From the NCBI RefSeq assembly GCF_008122525.1, contig NZ_VSRV01000001.1, positions 248,001-312,000 of the forward strand: a stretch of DNA of 64,000 bases, in the 5' to 3' direction. Shown here one piece after another: positions 35,253 to 44,116 of the stretch. The position numbers were made by a program, and so were the translations under genes. The DNA is from Marinomonas sp. IMCC 4694 (GTDB taxonomy: Bacteria; Pseudomonadota; Gammaproteobacteria; Pseudomonadales; Marinomonadaceae). Position 1 is the stretch's first letter. Each line of letters starts with the position of its first letter. The notes under the pieces are model-generated. The model ran no database searches, was not told the origin of the DNA, and saw only the letters and a program-made list of their open reading frames with translations.

Positions 35253-36098
35253 TTATGTTTTAAGCGGCAAATCTATATCTTGCCAAATGCGTTCGGCCAT
35301 GGATTTTAACGTGAGTGATTCTTTCCAACGGTCTGTGATGTCATGCCCATTTTTGTCGGTAATAGCATAAGGATGAGTGCCAAGCTCACACGTAAATGAG
35401 AGTGTGTCGCTAGGTTGTGCTCGTTTTTTCCAATTGGTAAATCCCCATTTCCATAAATCGTAGAAGGCATCTACCCAGGCTGCGTGTTGGGGGAAACTGA
35501 TGGGGATTTGTATCTGTTCGCGGCTGGCAACTCTGCCGTGATAGGCATGGCAGTGAGACATAATGGTTTGTAAATGTTGTATGTCTTTACTGGCATTTTC
35601 ATCAAGCGGTATCTCATGTCCGACAACATAGTGAGACAGATCTCCTAGTAATTTCAAATTTGGCATTTCCGCTAGTATTTCTAGGGTGAAAAGCAAGTCA
35701 TTAGTGAGTCGGTAGCGATGTGTTTCGACTAAGACCGGCGTATCAATTTGCTCTGCTAATCGCTGCCAGCCCTCTAACAGCCGAATCGTTTCTTTCATAT
35801 TGCGAGTGCGAATATTTGGCTGGATAGTGATGTGGTGAGGCTGGTGTTGCGCCGCGAGCTCTAGCGTGGGTTGCAGCGCGTCAATGCTGTCAGGAAAGCA
35901 TTGGCCTTCCATGGTCAAATTGTGAGCTTTTAGCTCTGCCATCAGAGATGTGACATGAGATGCCTGCATCATGTGGTCTGTTACGCCATGAAAACCCTGC
36001 TGAGCAATGCGTTGAATGGCGTCAGGCATGGGCAACGTTTCGCCATTGGGTAGAATGTTTTCCATGGCCCACATGGATTGTAGAATGAGTAAGTTCAT
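35253..36098 (-). CDS. TIM-barrel sugar isomerase/epimerase-like protein
   Basis: 281 residues of the AP-endonuclease-2/xylose-isomerase-like superfamily. Metal-ligand candidates are in VLVETHRYRLTNDLL, LLGDLSHYVVGHE, HCHAYHGRVASRE and FTCELGTHPYA. It starts 7 bases after mocF and is the last gene of the mocDEF-like operon. It probably isomerises or epimerises the cyclitol or keto-cyclitol released by the oxygenase. The exact reaction cannot be read from sequence. Confidence 0.65.
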   Translation of the reverse strand: MNLLILQSMWAMENILPNGETLPMPDAIQRIAQQGFHGVTDHMMQASHVTSLMAELKAHNLTMEGQCFPDSIDALQPTLELAAQHQPHHITIQPNIRTRNMKETIRLLEGWQRLAEQIDTPVLVETHRYRLTNDLLFTLEILAEMPNLKLLGDLSHYVVGHEIPLDENASKDIQHLQTIMSHCHAYHGRVASREQIQIPISFPQHAAWVDAFYDLWKWGFTNWKKRAQPSDTLSFTCELGTHPYAITDKNGHDITDRWKESLTLKSMAERIWQDIDLPLKT

Positions 36099-36105
36099 TA
36101 TTTTT

Positions 36106-37344
36106 TTACTTCGCCTTTAAAAGATGTTTGAGTGAAATGGACGGGTCAGATAGCTCGTCAATGGAGACTGATATACCTTGATTAATAATGCGCTCCGCGA
36201 GTTTGATATCCTTGGCAATCGCATTGCCAAGGCCAATTCCACAGGCTGATAAAAGACAGCCTTGCTCGTTGACGCCGAAGTGTAAAATAGCCTCGTTTGG
36301 CAAGCGGCGTATCGTAGACTGAGTGACACCCAGAGACAGCCCTACCATTTGTAGGCCTAAGTGGTATTGATCAGACCAGAACCAAGGTGCTTGGTCGTAG
36401 GGGATTGCGTTGTCCAGCATATTCAAGGCGGCCACACTGGCTTGTTCTTGAGCGCAACGCCAAGATTCCAAACGAACTGTCTGTTGCGCAGCAGCATAGG
36501 GAAAGGAGCATACGTCTCCCGCCGCAAAAATATCGTCGTGCGAGGTTTGCATGTAACGGTTCACTTTGATGCCATTTTCAATGTGTAAGCCAGCGCGTTC
36601 TGCTAGTTGCGTGTTGGGTAAAGAGCCGATCCCGACGACCAGCCAATCGGCTTCTAACGTGTCGCCGGACGTGGTGGTAACCTGTGCTTTTTCGCTGAAA
36701 TGAACGGACTGGATGTGTGTGTTTAGTAACACGTTCACCCCGTTGTCATGATGGGCCTGGTGAACAATGCGAGAAATGTCTTCAGGAATGGCTCTTTGTA
36801 ATATCCGTGCTTGAGTTTCCAGTATCGTCACGTCTATTTGCAGCGCCCTCAAACTGGCCGCAAGTTCGAGGCCAATAAACCCCGCGCCAATTAGGACAAC
36901 CTTTTGACCAGCCTGCGCCTTTTTGCGTAACTTTGCACAGTCATTGGCGGTACGCAGAGTAAATACAAAGCGCTCAATGTCTTCTGCTGTCGCGTGTTCA
37001 AACGGCAAGGTGCGAGCCGATGCTCCTGTGGCTATCAAGAGCTTGTCAAACGATAAACTTGTGCCATCCGAGAGCATGACCTGTTTAAGAGAGGGGTTGA
37101 GCTCGGTGGCTTCAACACCGTCTAATAAAACGATATTTCGTTCGGTCAGCTGAGCTTTCGTTTGGATTTTTTGAGTTCTGAACGTGTTATCTGTCAGCCC
37201 TGTTTTGGACAACGGAGGTCGTTCGTAAGGGTCGCCATGCTCGGCTTCGATGATCGAAATAGCAACGTCATTATCGTGTTCACGAAGCGCAAGGGCAGCG
37301 CGAATGCCTGCTTCGCCTGCGCCTAAAATAAGCGTCCGCAGCAT
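36106..37344 (-). CDS. mocF: Ferredoxin reductase, MocF-like
   Basis: A 412-residue FAD/NAD(P)H reductase of the Rieske-oxygenase type (BphA4/HcaD-like). The FAD motif is LILGAGEAGIRAALALR, the NAD motif is VVLIGAGFIGLELAASL, and the second FAD motif is DDIFAAGDVCSFPY. The C-terminal ferredoxin-reductase domain has APWFWSDQYHLGLQMVG. It passes electrons from NAD(P)H to the ferredoxin encoded one base upstream. By context it is MocF of a MocDEF oxygenase system. Confidence 0.8.
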   Translation of the reverse strand: MLRTLILGAGEAGIRAALALREHDNDVAISIIEAEHGDPYERPPLSKTGLTDNTFRTQKIQTKAQLTERNIVLLDGVEATELNPSLKQVMLSDGTSLSFDKLLIATGASARTLPFEHATAEDIERFVFTLRTANDCAKLRKKAQAGQKVVLIGAGFIGLELAASLRALQIDVTILETQARILQRAIPEDISRIVHQAHHDNGVNVLLNTHIQSVHFSEKAQVTTTSGDTLEADWLVVGIGSLPNTQLAERAGLHIENGIKVNRYMQTSHDDIFAAGDVCSFPYAAAQQTVRLESWRCAQEQASVAALNMLDNAIPYDQAPWFWSDQYHLGLQMVGLSLGVTQSTIRRLPNEAILHFGVNEQGCLLSACGIGLGNAIAKDIKLAERIINQGISVSIDELSDPSISLKHLLKAK

Positions 37345-37345
37345 A

Positions 37346-37675
37346 CTAATTTCCTTCTGTACGTTGTGTGTTAAGAAAGATCACGTCGTTATCCACTTTG
37401 GTTTCAAAGGTTTTTAGATGCTCGCAGACGGGTGCACCCAGCGCCTTGCCACTTTTATAGTTAAAACGGCCGTTGTGCTTTGGGCATTCAATGATGTCTT
37501 CCATGACTAAACCATCGGCAAGATGAATGCGTTCATGTGTGCATAATCCACTGGTCGCAAAGACATTTCCGGCTGGGCACCGATATATGGCAAAGGTGTG
37601 CTCGCCATGATCAAAGGCTATGACGTCTTCTTCGTCGATATCATCAAGTGGGCATACTTCAATCCAGTTTGACAT
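37346..37675 (-). CDS. mocE: Rieske [2Fe-2S] ferredoxin, MocE-like
   Basis: 109 residues. The Rieske cluster ligands are clear: Cys45-Thr-His47 in SGLCTHERIH, and Cys64/His67 in IECPKHNGRFNY. The short single-domain form is a soluble ferredoxin, not an oxygenase. It lies between a desaturase-like gene and a ferredoxin reductase, as mocE does between mocD and mocF in Sinorhizobium rhizopine catabolism. AGGAG precedes the ATG. Confidence 0.85.
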   Translation of the reverse strand: MSNWIEVCPLDDIDEEDVIAFDHGEHTFAIYRCPAGNVFATSGLCTHERIHLADGLVMEDIIECPKHNGRFNYKSGKALGAPVCEHLKTFETKVDNDVIFLNTQRTEGN

Positions 37676-37734
37676 GTTGTACTCCTAGTTATTGTTTTGG
37701 GTATGTGGGCGTTGATTGTTCAGCGATACGTTTT

Positions 37735-38799
37735 TTATGCAGGTTCGGCCGTGAGGTTGTCTTTGAGAGTGGGTGCGGTTCGTTGTACGAAATAGTTTGG
37801 GTCTTTACGTTGACGCCACATAGCGACAACCACCTCGCTGAACGCAGACCAAGTGCTTGAATACACGGGAGGGCAATCTTCCTTCATTAATTCATGTAAT
37901 GCAGGAAGTTGGTGGTATGGCACCATTGGGAACATGTGGTGTTCAATGTGGTAATTCATATTCCAGTACAAAAATCGAAACACAGGCCCCATATAAATAG
38001 TGCGGCAATTTTGACGATGATCTAAGACATTTTCAGCCAGCCCAGCGTGCTGAGTCAGTCCAAATACATAGGCTAACCAAATACCCGAGAGAGCTGGTAA
38101 TGGGCCAATCATCATCGCCAAATACCAAGAGTCCATGAAAATCGCCAAGCTGGCACACGCCAGGTATAGCACGAGCATGATACGAGCCGTTCGATAAACT
38201 GAGAGATGTTCTGATGCGGGGATAAAGTCACGCTCGTCTGCGCTCAGACGACCTAAACTGTGCCTTGTGAGGCTTTTCAGTGTTCCCCATGTTTGAGGAA
38301 TCCCCAACATAGCAAAAGCGTGTTTCATAACACGAGTAGGTCGGTGTCCCATGATTTCGTAATCTCGACCGACCACAATGGTGTCGGTGTGATGGCGGGC
38401 ATGACTCCACTTCCATACTTTGGGCTCGCGGATGACCATAAAGCTGGCAAGGTAATAGACGGTGTTATTCATCCAAGGGGTTTTAAATGCGGTACCGTGG
38501 CTGCACTCATGCCAGCGAGAATCGGAGGCCGTGCCATAAAGTAACGCATAACAAAAAAATAAGGGCGCTACCCACCAAGAGCCCCACATGACGTAGATTC
38601 CTATCGCAAAAGTACCTAATGCAAGAAACCAAATGGCCGTGTCTTTCAATGCTGGTGCATCTGACCTTTTCATTAAAGTTTTCATGGTTTTTCGTGGGAT
38701 ATCGGTCTGATACCAAGAAGCCGATATCAGTCCAGCTTGCTGAGCGGCGAGTCTGGCGTCCCCCGTTAGACTGTAGTCACGTATAGGGTTAATAGGCAT
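37735..38799 (-). CDS. mocD: Desaturase-type diiron oxygenase, MocD-like
   Basis: 354 residues from ATG 38799 (MPINPIRDYS; GGAG 8 bases upstream). An in-frame extension to 39030 overlaps the AraC gene and is rejected. Diiron histidine boxes are in RWHECSHGTAF, WKWSHARHHTDT, TQHAGLAENV and NYHIEHHMFPMVP, with hydrophobic segments between. In Sinorhizobium, MocD with MocEF is needed to demethylate 3-O-methyl-scyllo-inosamine. Here it probably hydroxylates the O-methyl group of a cyclitol. A true lipid desaturase is the alternative, but the neighbours argue against it. Confidence 0.8.
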   Translation of the reverse strand: MPINPIRDYSLTGDARLAAQQAGLISASWYQTDIPRKTMKTLMKRSDAPALKDTAIWFLALGTFAIGIYVMWGSWWVAPLFFCYALLYGTASDSRWHECSHGTAFKTPWMNNTVYYLASFMVIREPKVWKWSHARHHTDTIVVGRDYEIMGHRPTRVMKHAFAMLGIPQTWGTLKSLTRHSLGRLSADERDFIPASEHLSVYRTARIMLVLYLACASLAIFMDSWYLAMMIGPLPALSGIWLAYVFGLTQHAGLAENVLDHRQNCRTIYMGPVFRFLYWNMNYHIEHHMFPMVPYHQLPALHELMKEDCPPVYSSTWSAFSEVVVAMWRQRKDPNYFVQRTAPTLKDNLTAEPA

Positions 38800-38930
38800 G
38801 CGAGTGTCTCCATAAGTGTATTTATTTTTGTTGTCAGCCAGTGGTAAGCCCCTGACTGTCTTATGGAGGAATTGTGAGGTATCAGAAGGGTTTTGGTACA
38901 TGACTGGTATTCTTAAATAGCTATCTAGAA

Positions 38931-39746
38931 TCACACTCTTGTCTGCTTCTTTTGTCTGTATTGACTGGGTGACAGCTGATGCTTTTGCTTGAACATGCGA
39001 GAAAAATGAAATGCAGAAGCAAAGCCACATTGCTCTGAAATGAGACTAATGGGAAGGTCGGTATGTCGCAGTAAGCCTTCAGAGCGCTCTATTCGAAGTC
39101 GCCACAAATAGCGCATAGGGGTCATATTGAAGTTTGTCTTAAACTGATTGATAAGATGATTGACCGAACAATGAGAGGCCTGCGCAAGGTGCTCTAACTG
39201 AATGTTTTGAGTGTATTGATTTTGCATATACTGCGTTGCGGCTCTGATGATTCGTGAGGCAGGTTGTGGCCGAGCGCAGATGTCTAGATTGGCGATTTCT
39301 TGATAGTACTGCAACAGTGTTTCGCCTAAGCGAAAGAGTATTTTCCGGTTGTTAACAGTCTGGGTGCTGGTCACATTCAGACCTAACTCCATCAGTTGCT
39401 CTACTTCTTGGGTAACAGGCAATACCACTGGAAGTTTAGCCAATTGATCAGTTAGCTCTTTTGGGCAGTACTGAAAGTCTAACTGACACCAAGAATGCTC
39501 GGTTTGTTGTTCACGATGGAAAAAGAATTGTTCTTCTCGTTGGGGTAATTGCAATGCCATGTGTCCTGGCAATAACGTGTAAGTCTGTCCACCAACCACG
39601 ATGTCGATTCTACCCGACAGCAAATAAATAAACTCTACGCCTCTTTGGATACGTGGGCCTAAAACGCTTTTGGGTGGGTGCTTAACAAAGCCAAAATACA
39701 CTTCACTAAGTGCTAGGGGGAGAGAAGAGGTAGTGTCATTTATCAT
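38931..39746 (-). CDS. AraC family transcriptional regulator
   Basis: 271 residues. An N-terminal cupin-like ligand-sensing domain (VEFIYLLSGRIDIVVGGQTY, then LPGHMALQLPQ) is followed by a C-terminal AraC DNA-binding domain with two helix-turn-helices (LAQASHCSVNHLINQFK; ISLISEQCGFASAFHFSRMF). AAGGA lies upstream of the ATG. It directly precedes mocD on the same strand, so it probably senses the cyclitol substrate and controls the mocDEF-like operon. Confidence 0.85.
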   Translation of the reverse strand: MINDTTSSLPLALSEVYFGFVKHPPKSVLGPRIQRGVEFIYLLSGRIDIVVGGQTYTLLPGHMALQLPQREEQFFFHREQQTEHSWCQLDFQYCPKELTDQLAKLPVVLPVTQEVEQLMELGLNVTSTQTVNNRKILFRLGETLLQYYQEIANLDICARPQPASRIIRAATQYMQNQYTQNIQLEHLAQASHCSVNHLINQFKTNFNMTPMRYLWRLRIERSEGLLRHTDLPISLISEQCGFASAFHFSRMFKQKHQLSPSQYRQKKQTRV

Positions 39747-39816
39747 GACAGACTATTCCTTTAACGGTGGTACGCTGAGTAATAAAATAAAAGTAAATAC
39801 ACAAGTCCACCGGGAG

Positions 39817-39863
39817 TCATAGATAGACCTCCGCGCTCTATTAGCGTGGTGGCCTATCTATGA
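39817..39863. repeat. Long imperfect inverted repeat after iolG
   Basis: The arms TCATAGATAGACCTCCGCGC and the complement of GCGTGGTGGCCTATCTATGA pair over 20 positions with two mismatches and one G-U. The loop is 7 bases. It starts 5 bases past the iolG stop. There is no T run on either strand, so it is not a typical intrinsic terminator. It may stabilise the iolG mRNA 3' end or attenuate read-through into the AraC gene. Confidence 0.7.
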
Positions 39864-39868
39864 AGTGA

Positions 39869-40879
39869 TTAACAGTAGAAGCTTGGACGATCTGGCAAGT
39901 TGATTGGCTCAATCAAGCCACTTTCTTGTGCTTTCACACAGGCATCACCAGATACCGCTGCAGCAAGGCCGTTCCATGAGGATGGACCGGTTAACTTGCC
40001 AGCTTGCACGCCATTGATGAAGTCTTGCAGTTCAACATCATAGGATTCTATAAAACGGTCTTTCCAATCCGTTAGGATAGATTGTCCTAAATTGGCGTTT
40101 TTACGCATGCTAAGAGCTTGAGGCTCAGGCAAGTTCGCGACACCTTCTTCACCCACGACAGAACATTGGATGTCGTAGCCGTATTGGCAGTTTACGAATA
40201 CTTCTACGTCTATGCGAGTGCCTTTCTTCGTTTCCAGCATGACAATTTGTGGGTCAGCAACTTTACTGTGAGCGTATTTTGATTTGCGTGGGAACACGAC
40301 TTGGGCAGACACATATTCGTCATCTAGTAGCCAGCGGAATACATCCAATTCGTGGATAAGCGTGTCATGAATGGCCATTGGTGTAATGTACATTTCTGGC
40401 ACGCTTGGGTTGCGGTGTGCTGCGTGAATCATTAATGGTTCGCCGATAGCTCCAGAGTCAATGGCTTGTTTTAGCATTTTGTAGCCAGAGTCGTACGGGC
40501 GCATGAAGCCAACTTGCACAAGACGTTTTCCTGCGGCCATTTCGGCGTCTACGATGTTCTGACAGCCTTGGGCTGTGGTTGCTAGTGGTTTTTCGCAGAA
40601 GACGTATTTGCCGGCTTTGATGGCGGCCAAAACGTATTCTTCATGAGTGCCGCCCCAAGAGGTTACCAATACGGCATCTACGCCGCCTTTTTCGATAAGT
40701 TCATGACCATCTTTATATATGGTCGCATTTAGTCCTAGAGACTGTTTTACTTTTTCTGCTTGCTCTTGGTTTACGTCTGTCAGGGCAATGACTTCTGCAC
40801 CGGTTAGTGCATTAGTGATGCGTCGAGTGTGGTCTGCGCCGATAGCGCCCGTGCCAATTACGCCAATTTTAAGTGTCAT
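39869..40879 (-). CDS. iolG: Inositol 2-dehydrogenase IolG (Gfo/Idh/MocA)
   Basis: 336 residues from ATG 40879 (MTLKIGVIGTG; AAGGAAA upstream). The Rossmann motif is GVIGTGAIGADH, the family motif is YVFCEKPLATT, and the substrate-side Asp/His motif is in TPMAIHDTLIHELDVFRW. It oxidises myo-inositol, or a related inositol, to 2-keto-inositol, the first step of the pathway. It follows two TIM-barrel genes on the same strand. Confidence 0.88.
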   Translation of the reverse strand: MTLKIGVIGTGAIGADHTRRITNALTGAEVIALTDVNQEQAEKVKQSLGLNATIYKDGHELIEKGGVDAVLVTSWGGTHEEYVLAAIKAGKYVFCEKPLATTAQGCQNIVDAEMAAGKRLVQVGFMRPYDSGYKMLKQAIDSGAIGEPLMIHAAHRNPSVPEMYITPMAIHDTLIHELDVFRWLLDDEYVSAQVVFPRKSKYAHSKVADPQIVMLETKKGTRIDVEVFVNCQYGYDIQCSVVGEEGVANLPEPQALSMRKNANLGQSILTDWKDRFIESYDVELQDFINGVQAGKLTGPSSWNGLAAAVSGDACVKAQESGLIEPINLPDRPSFYC

Positions 40880-40931
40880 GTTGCTTTCCTTTATCATTAT
40901 TTTAATCGCGGTGGTTGTTTATACTGGTGGG

Positions 40932-41828
40932 TTATTTCCAATACTTGTCGACATAACGCTGGATTTCATCGCGCATAAAGCGTGACGATTGTTCCGCTCT
41001 TTCATCCCATGCAAAGACACAGCTTGACAGCACACCATCAAAACCAATGTCATGTAGAGTCTTAAAGAAGGTATCCCAATCGACTTCGCCTTCGCCTAGG
41101 TCTAAATGCTGGTGGACGCGAGCATTAGAGCCAGGTGGGTTGACGATATAACGTAGCTGTGACGACCCTTTATGGTTGTAGGTGTCGGCCACTCGCGCAT
41201 GTTGCAAGATGCCTTTTGTGGATCGAATCGTCTCGGCTAAATCCTCCCCATAGTAGAAAGAATGAGGAGCGATATAAGAGCATTGAACCGCAGGAGAATT
41301 GATGGTTTTGATGATGTCGACCGCAGGCGCCATCTCTTCTATCCAATCTTCCGGATGTGGCTCCACACATAAAGTCAGTCCTTCTTTTTCCAACAGAGGA
41401 ACAAGCACATCCATTGAACGCCAAAAAGCATTTTCACAGGCTTCTGGTGTGTGAATGCCCTGACGGTCGGCATTGGAACGTTCAGGAGAACCACCACGAC
41501 CAAATTCAGAAATCAGCAATGGGTTATCCAACTCAACGGCGATTTCAATGGTTCGTTTCCAATTGTCCATGGCCATTTTCCATTCGTCTTCGTATGGGCT
41601 AGACCAACGATACATGGGCTGGAGAGTGGACAATGAAACGTCGTGATCTTTCATGGCTTTTTTAAAGCTTTGTAAACGCTCAGGATAAACGCGAGGACGA
41701 GTCCACCATTGTAAAAAGTCAGCCCGAGGGGACAATTCAATGTGGTCGTAGCCCATGTCTTTCGTGGCTCGGCACAGCGCTTCCAAGGAAAGGTGGCGGT
41801 GCATGTAAGGATCGAGTGCAATTTTCAT
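40932..41828 (-). CDS. TIM-barrel protein, IolH-like
   Basis: 298 residues of the sugar phosphate isomerase/epimerase superfamily. The N-terminus MKIALDPYMHRHLSLEAL resembles IolH proteins of inositol clusters as I remember them. Metal-site candidates are in LTLCVEPHPEDWIEE, CSYIAPHSFYYGED, HARVADTYNHKG and VHQHLDLGEGEVDW. The biochemical role of IolH is not settled. It lies between another TIM-barrel gene and iolG in one transcription unit. Confidence 0.7.
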   Translation of the reverse strand: MKIALDPYMHRHLSLEALCRATKDMGYDHIELSPRADFLQWWTRPRVYPERLQSFKKAMKDHDVSLSTLQPMYRWSSPYEDEWKMAMDNWKRTIEIAVELDNPLLISEFGRGGSPERSNADRQGIHTPEACENAFWRSMDVLVPLLEKEGLTLCVEPHPEDWIEEMAPAVDIIKTINSPAVQCSYIAPHSFYYGEDLAETIRSTKGILQHARVADTYNHKGSSQLRYIVNPPGSNARVHQHLDLGEGEVDWDTFFKTLHDIGFDGVLSSCVFAWDERAEQSSRFMRDEIQRYVDKYWK

Positions 41829-41879
41829 AATAATAAAAACCTATTTTATGTATTTTTAAAAAATGAATTCGGTCAGCAA

Positions 41880-42686
41880 TTACTGAGCTAAAGATTGGTT
41901 AACAAAATCAATACTGTCTTGAACCGCTTGTTTTGGGTTTGAAAGATCCCACACTTTTTTCGAGAAAGGTTCGAATGACACGGGCCCCGAATATCCTGCC
42001 GCTAATAAAGTACGAAGCTGCTCCACATTGTCCAAGCGGTCTTCAGGGCCTACGAGGACGCGATCACCATCTAGCATGTCATTAAAGGTAATGTCGTCTT
42101 CTAGACCGGAGATATGTATGAGTCCTGTGCGTTCAGGGAAGAATTCATCTTCGCCAGCGCCCTTATGGTGGAATGTGTCGTGAACAAGAGAGAATCTATC
42201 TTGCTGGCCAACCGCATCTATGGCGTCTAAAGCGACACGTTTGGAGCGAAGTGAAGAAATCGGGAAACCTAATGGTTCTACAAAACCTTTTAAATCGAAC
42301 TCTTCGAGTATTTTTGCAAGTTCAGAAAGCGCGAATTTGAGGTCTTCGAAACTTACCTCATTGCCATCATTTAAAGGGCAAACAACCAAGCCTTCCGCCT
42401 TTGCGGCTTTCGCTAGTGTCGCCATTTCACGAGCTTGTTGGGCACGTTCTTCATTCCATACGTTGAAAGGATATAGGGCATTTATAGACAATACTTTGAT
42501 GTTTAATTCGTTTGCGAGTTGACCTGCCATTTGAGCAGATGCCAAATCGGTTAGGCTGTTATCACCAACATCATTACGAAATTCAACGGTTTGCGCACCG
42601 AGTTGTGACGAGAGAGTGAGAAATTCTTTGATAGAATAAGAAGGACAGACCATATGGTTCAAACCGAATTTCGGTAACATAGACAT
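41880..42686 (-). CDS. TIM-barrel isomerase, IolI/IolE-like
   Basis: A 268-residue TIM-barrel protein starting MSMLPKFGLNHMVCPSYS. Ligand-type motifs are in LKGFVEPLGFP (Glu), FSLVHDTFHHKG (Asp, His), THISGLEDD-like GLIHISGLEDD, and PVSFEPFSKK (Glu). It may interconvert inosose isomers (IolI function), letting scyllo- or chiro-type cyclitols enter the pathway. MocC is another possible name. It is the first gene of the minus-strand unit, with AAAGG before the ATG, divergent from the transporter. Confidence 0.65.
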   Translation of the reverse strand: MSMLPKFGLNHMVCPSYSIKEFLTLSSQLGAQTVEFRNDVGDNSLTDLASAQMAGQLANELNIKVLSINALYPFNVWNEERAQQAREMATLAKAAKAEGLVVCPLNDGNEVSFEDLKFALSELAKILEEFDLKGFVEPLGFPISSLRSKRVALDAIDAVGQQDRFSLVHDTFHHKGAGEDEFFPERTGLIHISGLEDDITFNDMLDGDRVLVGPEDRLDNVEQLRTLLAAGYSGPVSFEPFSKKVWDLSNPKQAVQDSIDFVNQSLAQ

Positions 42687-42927
42687 GCTTTTATACCTTT
42701 CTGTAGAGTCTCGTACTTTCTCTTTAGTAATTCAAAGAGCAGAATGAGAGCGTGATTTTTAGAGTTATTTTTAGTGCTTGCATAGTAGCGCTGAGAAAAA
42801 AAAATCGTCAATCAAGATTGTTATAAATCACTCATTAACTATCAAAAAACATCATTTATAGGGAGAATCGTAAATCCTAATGAAATTAAAACTTTGGACT
42901 TGACAAAATAAGCCACATGGATCAAAT

Positions 42928-42943
42928 TGGAACGTATATTCCA
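42928..42943. promoter_or_regulatory. Candidate IolR operator in divergent region
   Basis: TGGAACGTATATTCCA has the form TRGAA-N6-TTCYA. It includes GGAA-N6-TTCC, which I recall as the proposed site of RpiR-type IolR in Sinorhizobium meliloti. It lies in the 443-base gap 42687-43129 between the TIM-barrel gene and the transporter binding protein. No other gene is seen in that gap, which is AT-rich and probably contains both promoters. A degenerate second half-site (GGAATATATATATT) lies at 42958. Confidence 0.65.
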
Positions 42944-43129
42944 TGTTTAATTTTTATGGAATATATATATTTGAATTGATTATGCGAACGAAATGCGATG
43001 ATTGATTCGATAGTTTAGAGGGAAAGAGCTTTGTTGAGTCTGTCGAGCCCCTTGCTTCTAGACGCGCTTTACCGGAAAAAATAAAAACAACTAGAGCGTA
43101 TAAACGCTTATTTTCGAGGAAATCGTACA

Positions 43130-44056
43130 ATGAAAAAATTACTGCTTACTGCTATAGCTTCTTCAGTTATTGCTACATCTGTTTCTGCTGCTGATTTAAA
43201 AATTGGCGTCTCTATGGCGCTTTTTGATGACAACTTTCTAACCACTTTGCGTAATGGCATTCAATCGGCTGCTAAAGAGCAGGGCGTTGATGTCCAAATC
43301 GAAGATGCCAAAAATGGCGTTGGCAATCAGTTGAATCAAGTCCAAAACTTTATTGCTTCTGGGGTGGACGCCATCATCGTTAACCCTGTTGATACTGATG
43401 CAACGGTCTCTATATCTGATGATGCTCAAGCCGCTGGCATCCCGCTCATTTATGTTAATCGCCAACCAATTAATGTGGACTTACTTCCTGATGATCAGGC
43501 TTTTGTGGCGTCTGATGAGAAAGTATCAGGTACCTTGCAGACTCAAGAAGTGTGTCGTTTGATGGGCGGTAAAGGCAACGTTGTGGTGATGATGGGGGAA
43601 TTAACCAACCAAGCAGCATTGCAAAGAACGCAAGACATTCACGATGTGATTGCAACGCCTGAGTGTTCTGGATTGAAAATTGTTCAGCAGCAAACAGCTG
43701 AATGGTCTCGTACGAAAGGCAGTGACTTGATGACTAACTGGATCGCTGCAGGTATTCAGTTTGACGCGGTTATTGCCAACAACGACGAAATGGCGATTGG
43801 TGCGGTTCAAGCACTTAAAGCCTCCGGTCGTTCAATGGATGATGTTGTGATCGCTGGGATTGATGCGACGGTAGATGCGTTGGCTGCCATGAAAGCAGGT
43901 GAGCTTGATGTGACGGTATTTCAAAGCGCGGACGGCCAAGGTCGTGGTGCTGTTAATACGGCAGTCAAACTGATTAATGGTCAGAATGTCGATCGTAAAG
44001 TGTGGGTGCCATTTGAATTGGTAACCCCAAAAAATCTTCATAATTATATGAAGTAA
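43130..44056 (+). CDS. Cyclitol ABC transporter binding protein, MocB/IbpA-like
   Basis: A 308-residue periplasmic binding protein of the RbsB/type-1 superfamily. The signal peptide MKKLLLTAIASSVIATSVSA is cleaved before Ala-Asp. The mature protein has GVSMALFDDNFLTTLRNG, INPVDT-like IVNPVDTDATV and VIANNDEMAIGAVQAL. Proteins of this type bind myo-inositol (IbpA) or rhizopine (MocB), and the surrounding iol/moc genes favour that here. GAGGAAA precedes the ATG. It opens a three-gene transporter operon. Confidence 0.82.
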   Translation: MKKLLLTAIASSVIATSVSAADLKIGVSMALFDDNFLTTLRNGIQSAAKEQGVDVQIEDAKNGVGNQLNQVQNFIASGVDAIIVNPVDTDATVSISDDAQAAGIPLIYVNRQPINVDLLPDDQAFVASDEKVSGTLQTQEVCRLMGGKGNVVVMMGELTNQAALQRTQDIHDVIATPECSGLKIVQQQTAEWSRTKGSDLMTNWIAAGIQFDAVIANNDEMAIGAVQALKASGRSMDDVVIAGIDATVDALAAMKAGELDVTVFQSADGQGRGAVNTAVKLINGQNVDRKVWVPFELVTPKNLHNYMK

Positions 44057-44116
44057 GCGTGCTAAAGCAAAAAATTAACCCCGTTAAATTAAAATAAAAA
44101 TTGGAGGGATTGCGTT

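Noticed and set aside
38800..39030. 77-residue N-terminal extension of the MocD-like protein
   Set aside because: It overlaps the AraC gene, has no family similarity, and a good ribosome binding site precedes the ATG at 38799.
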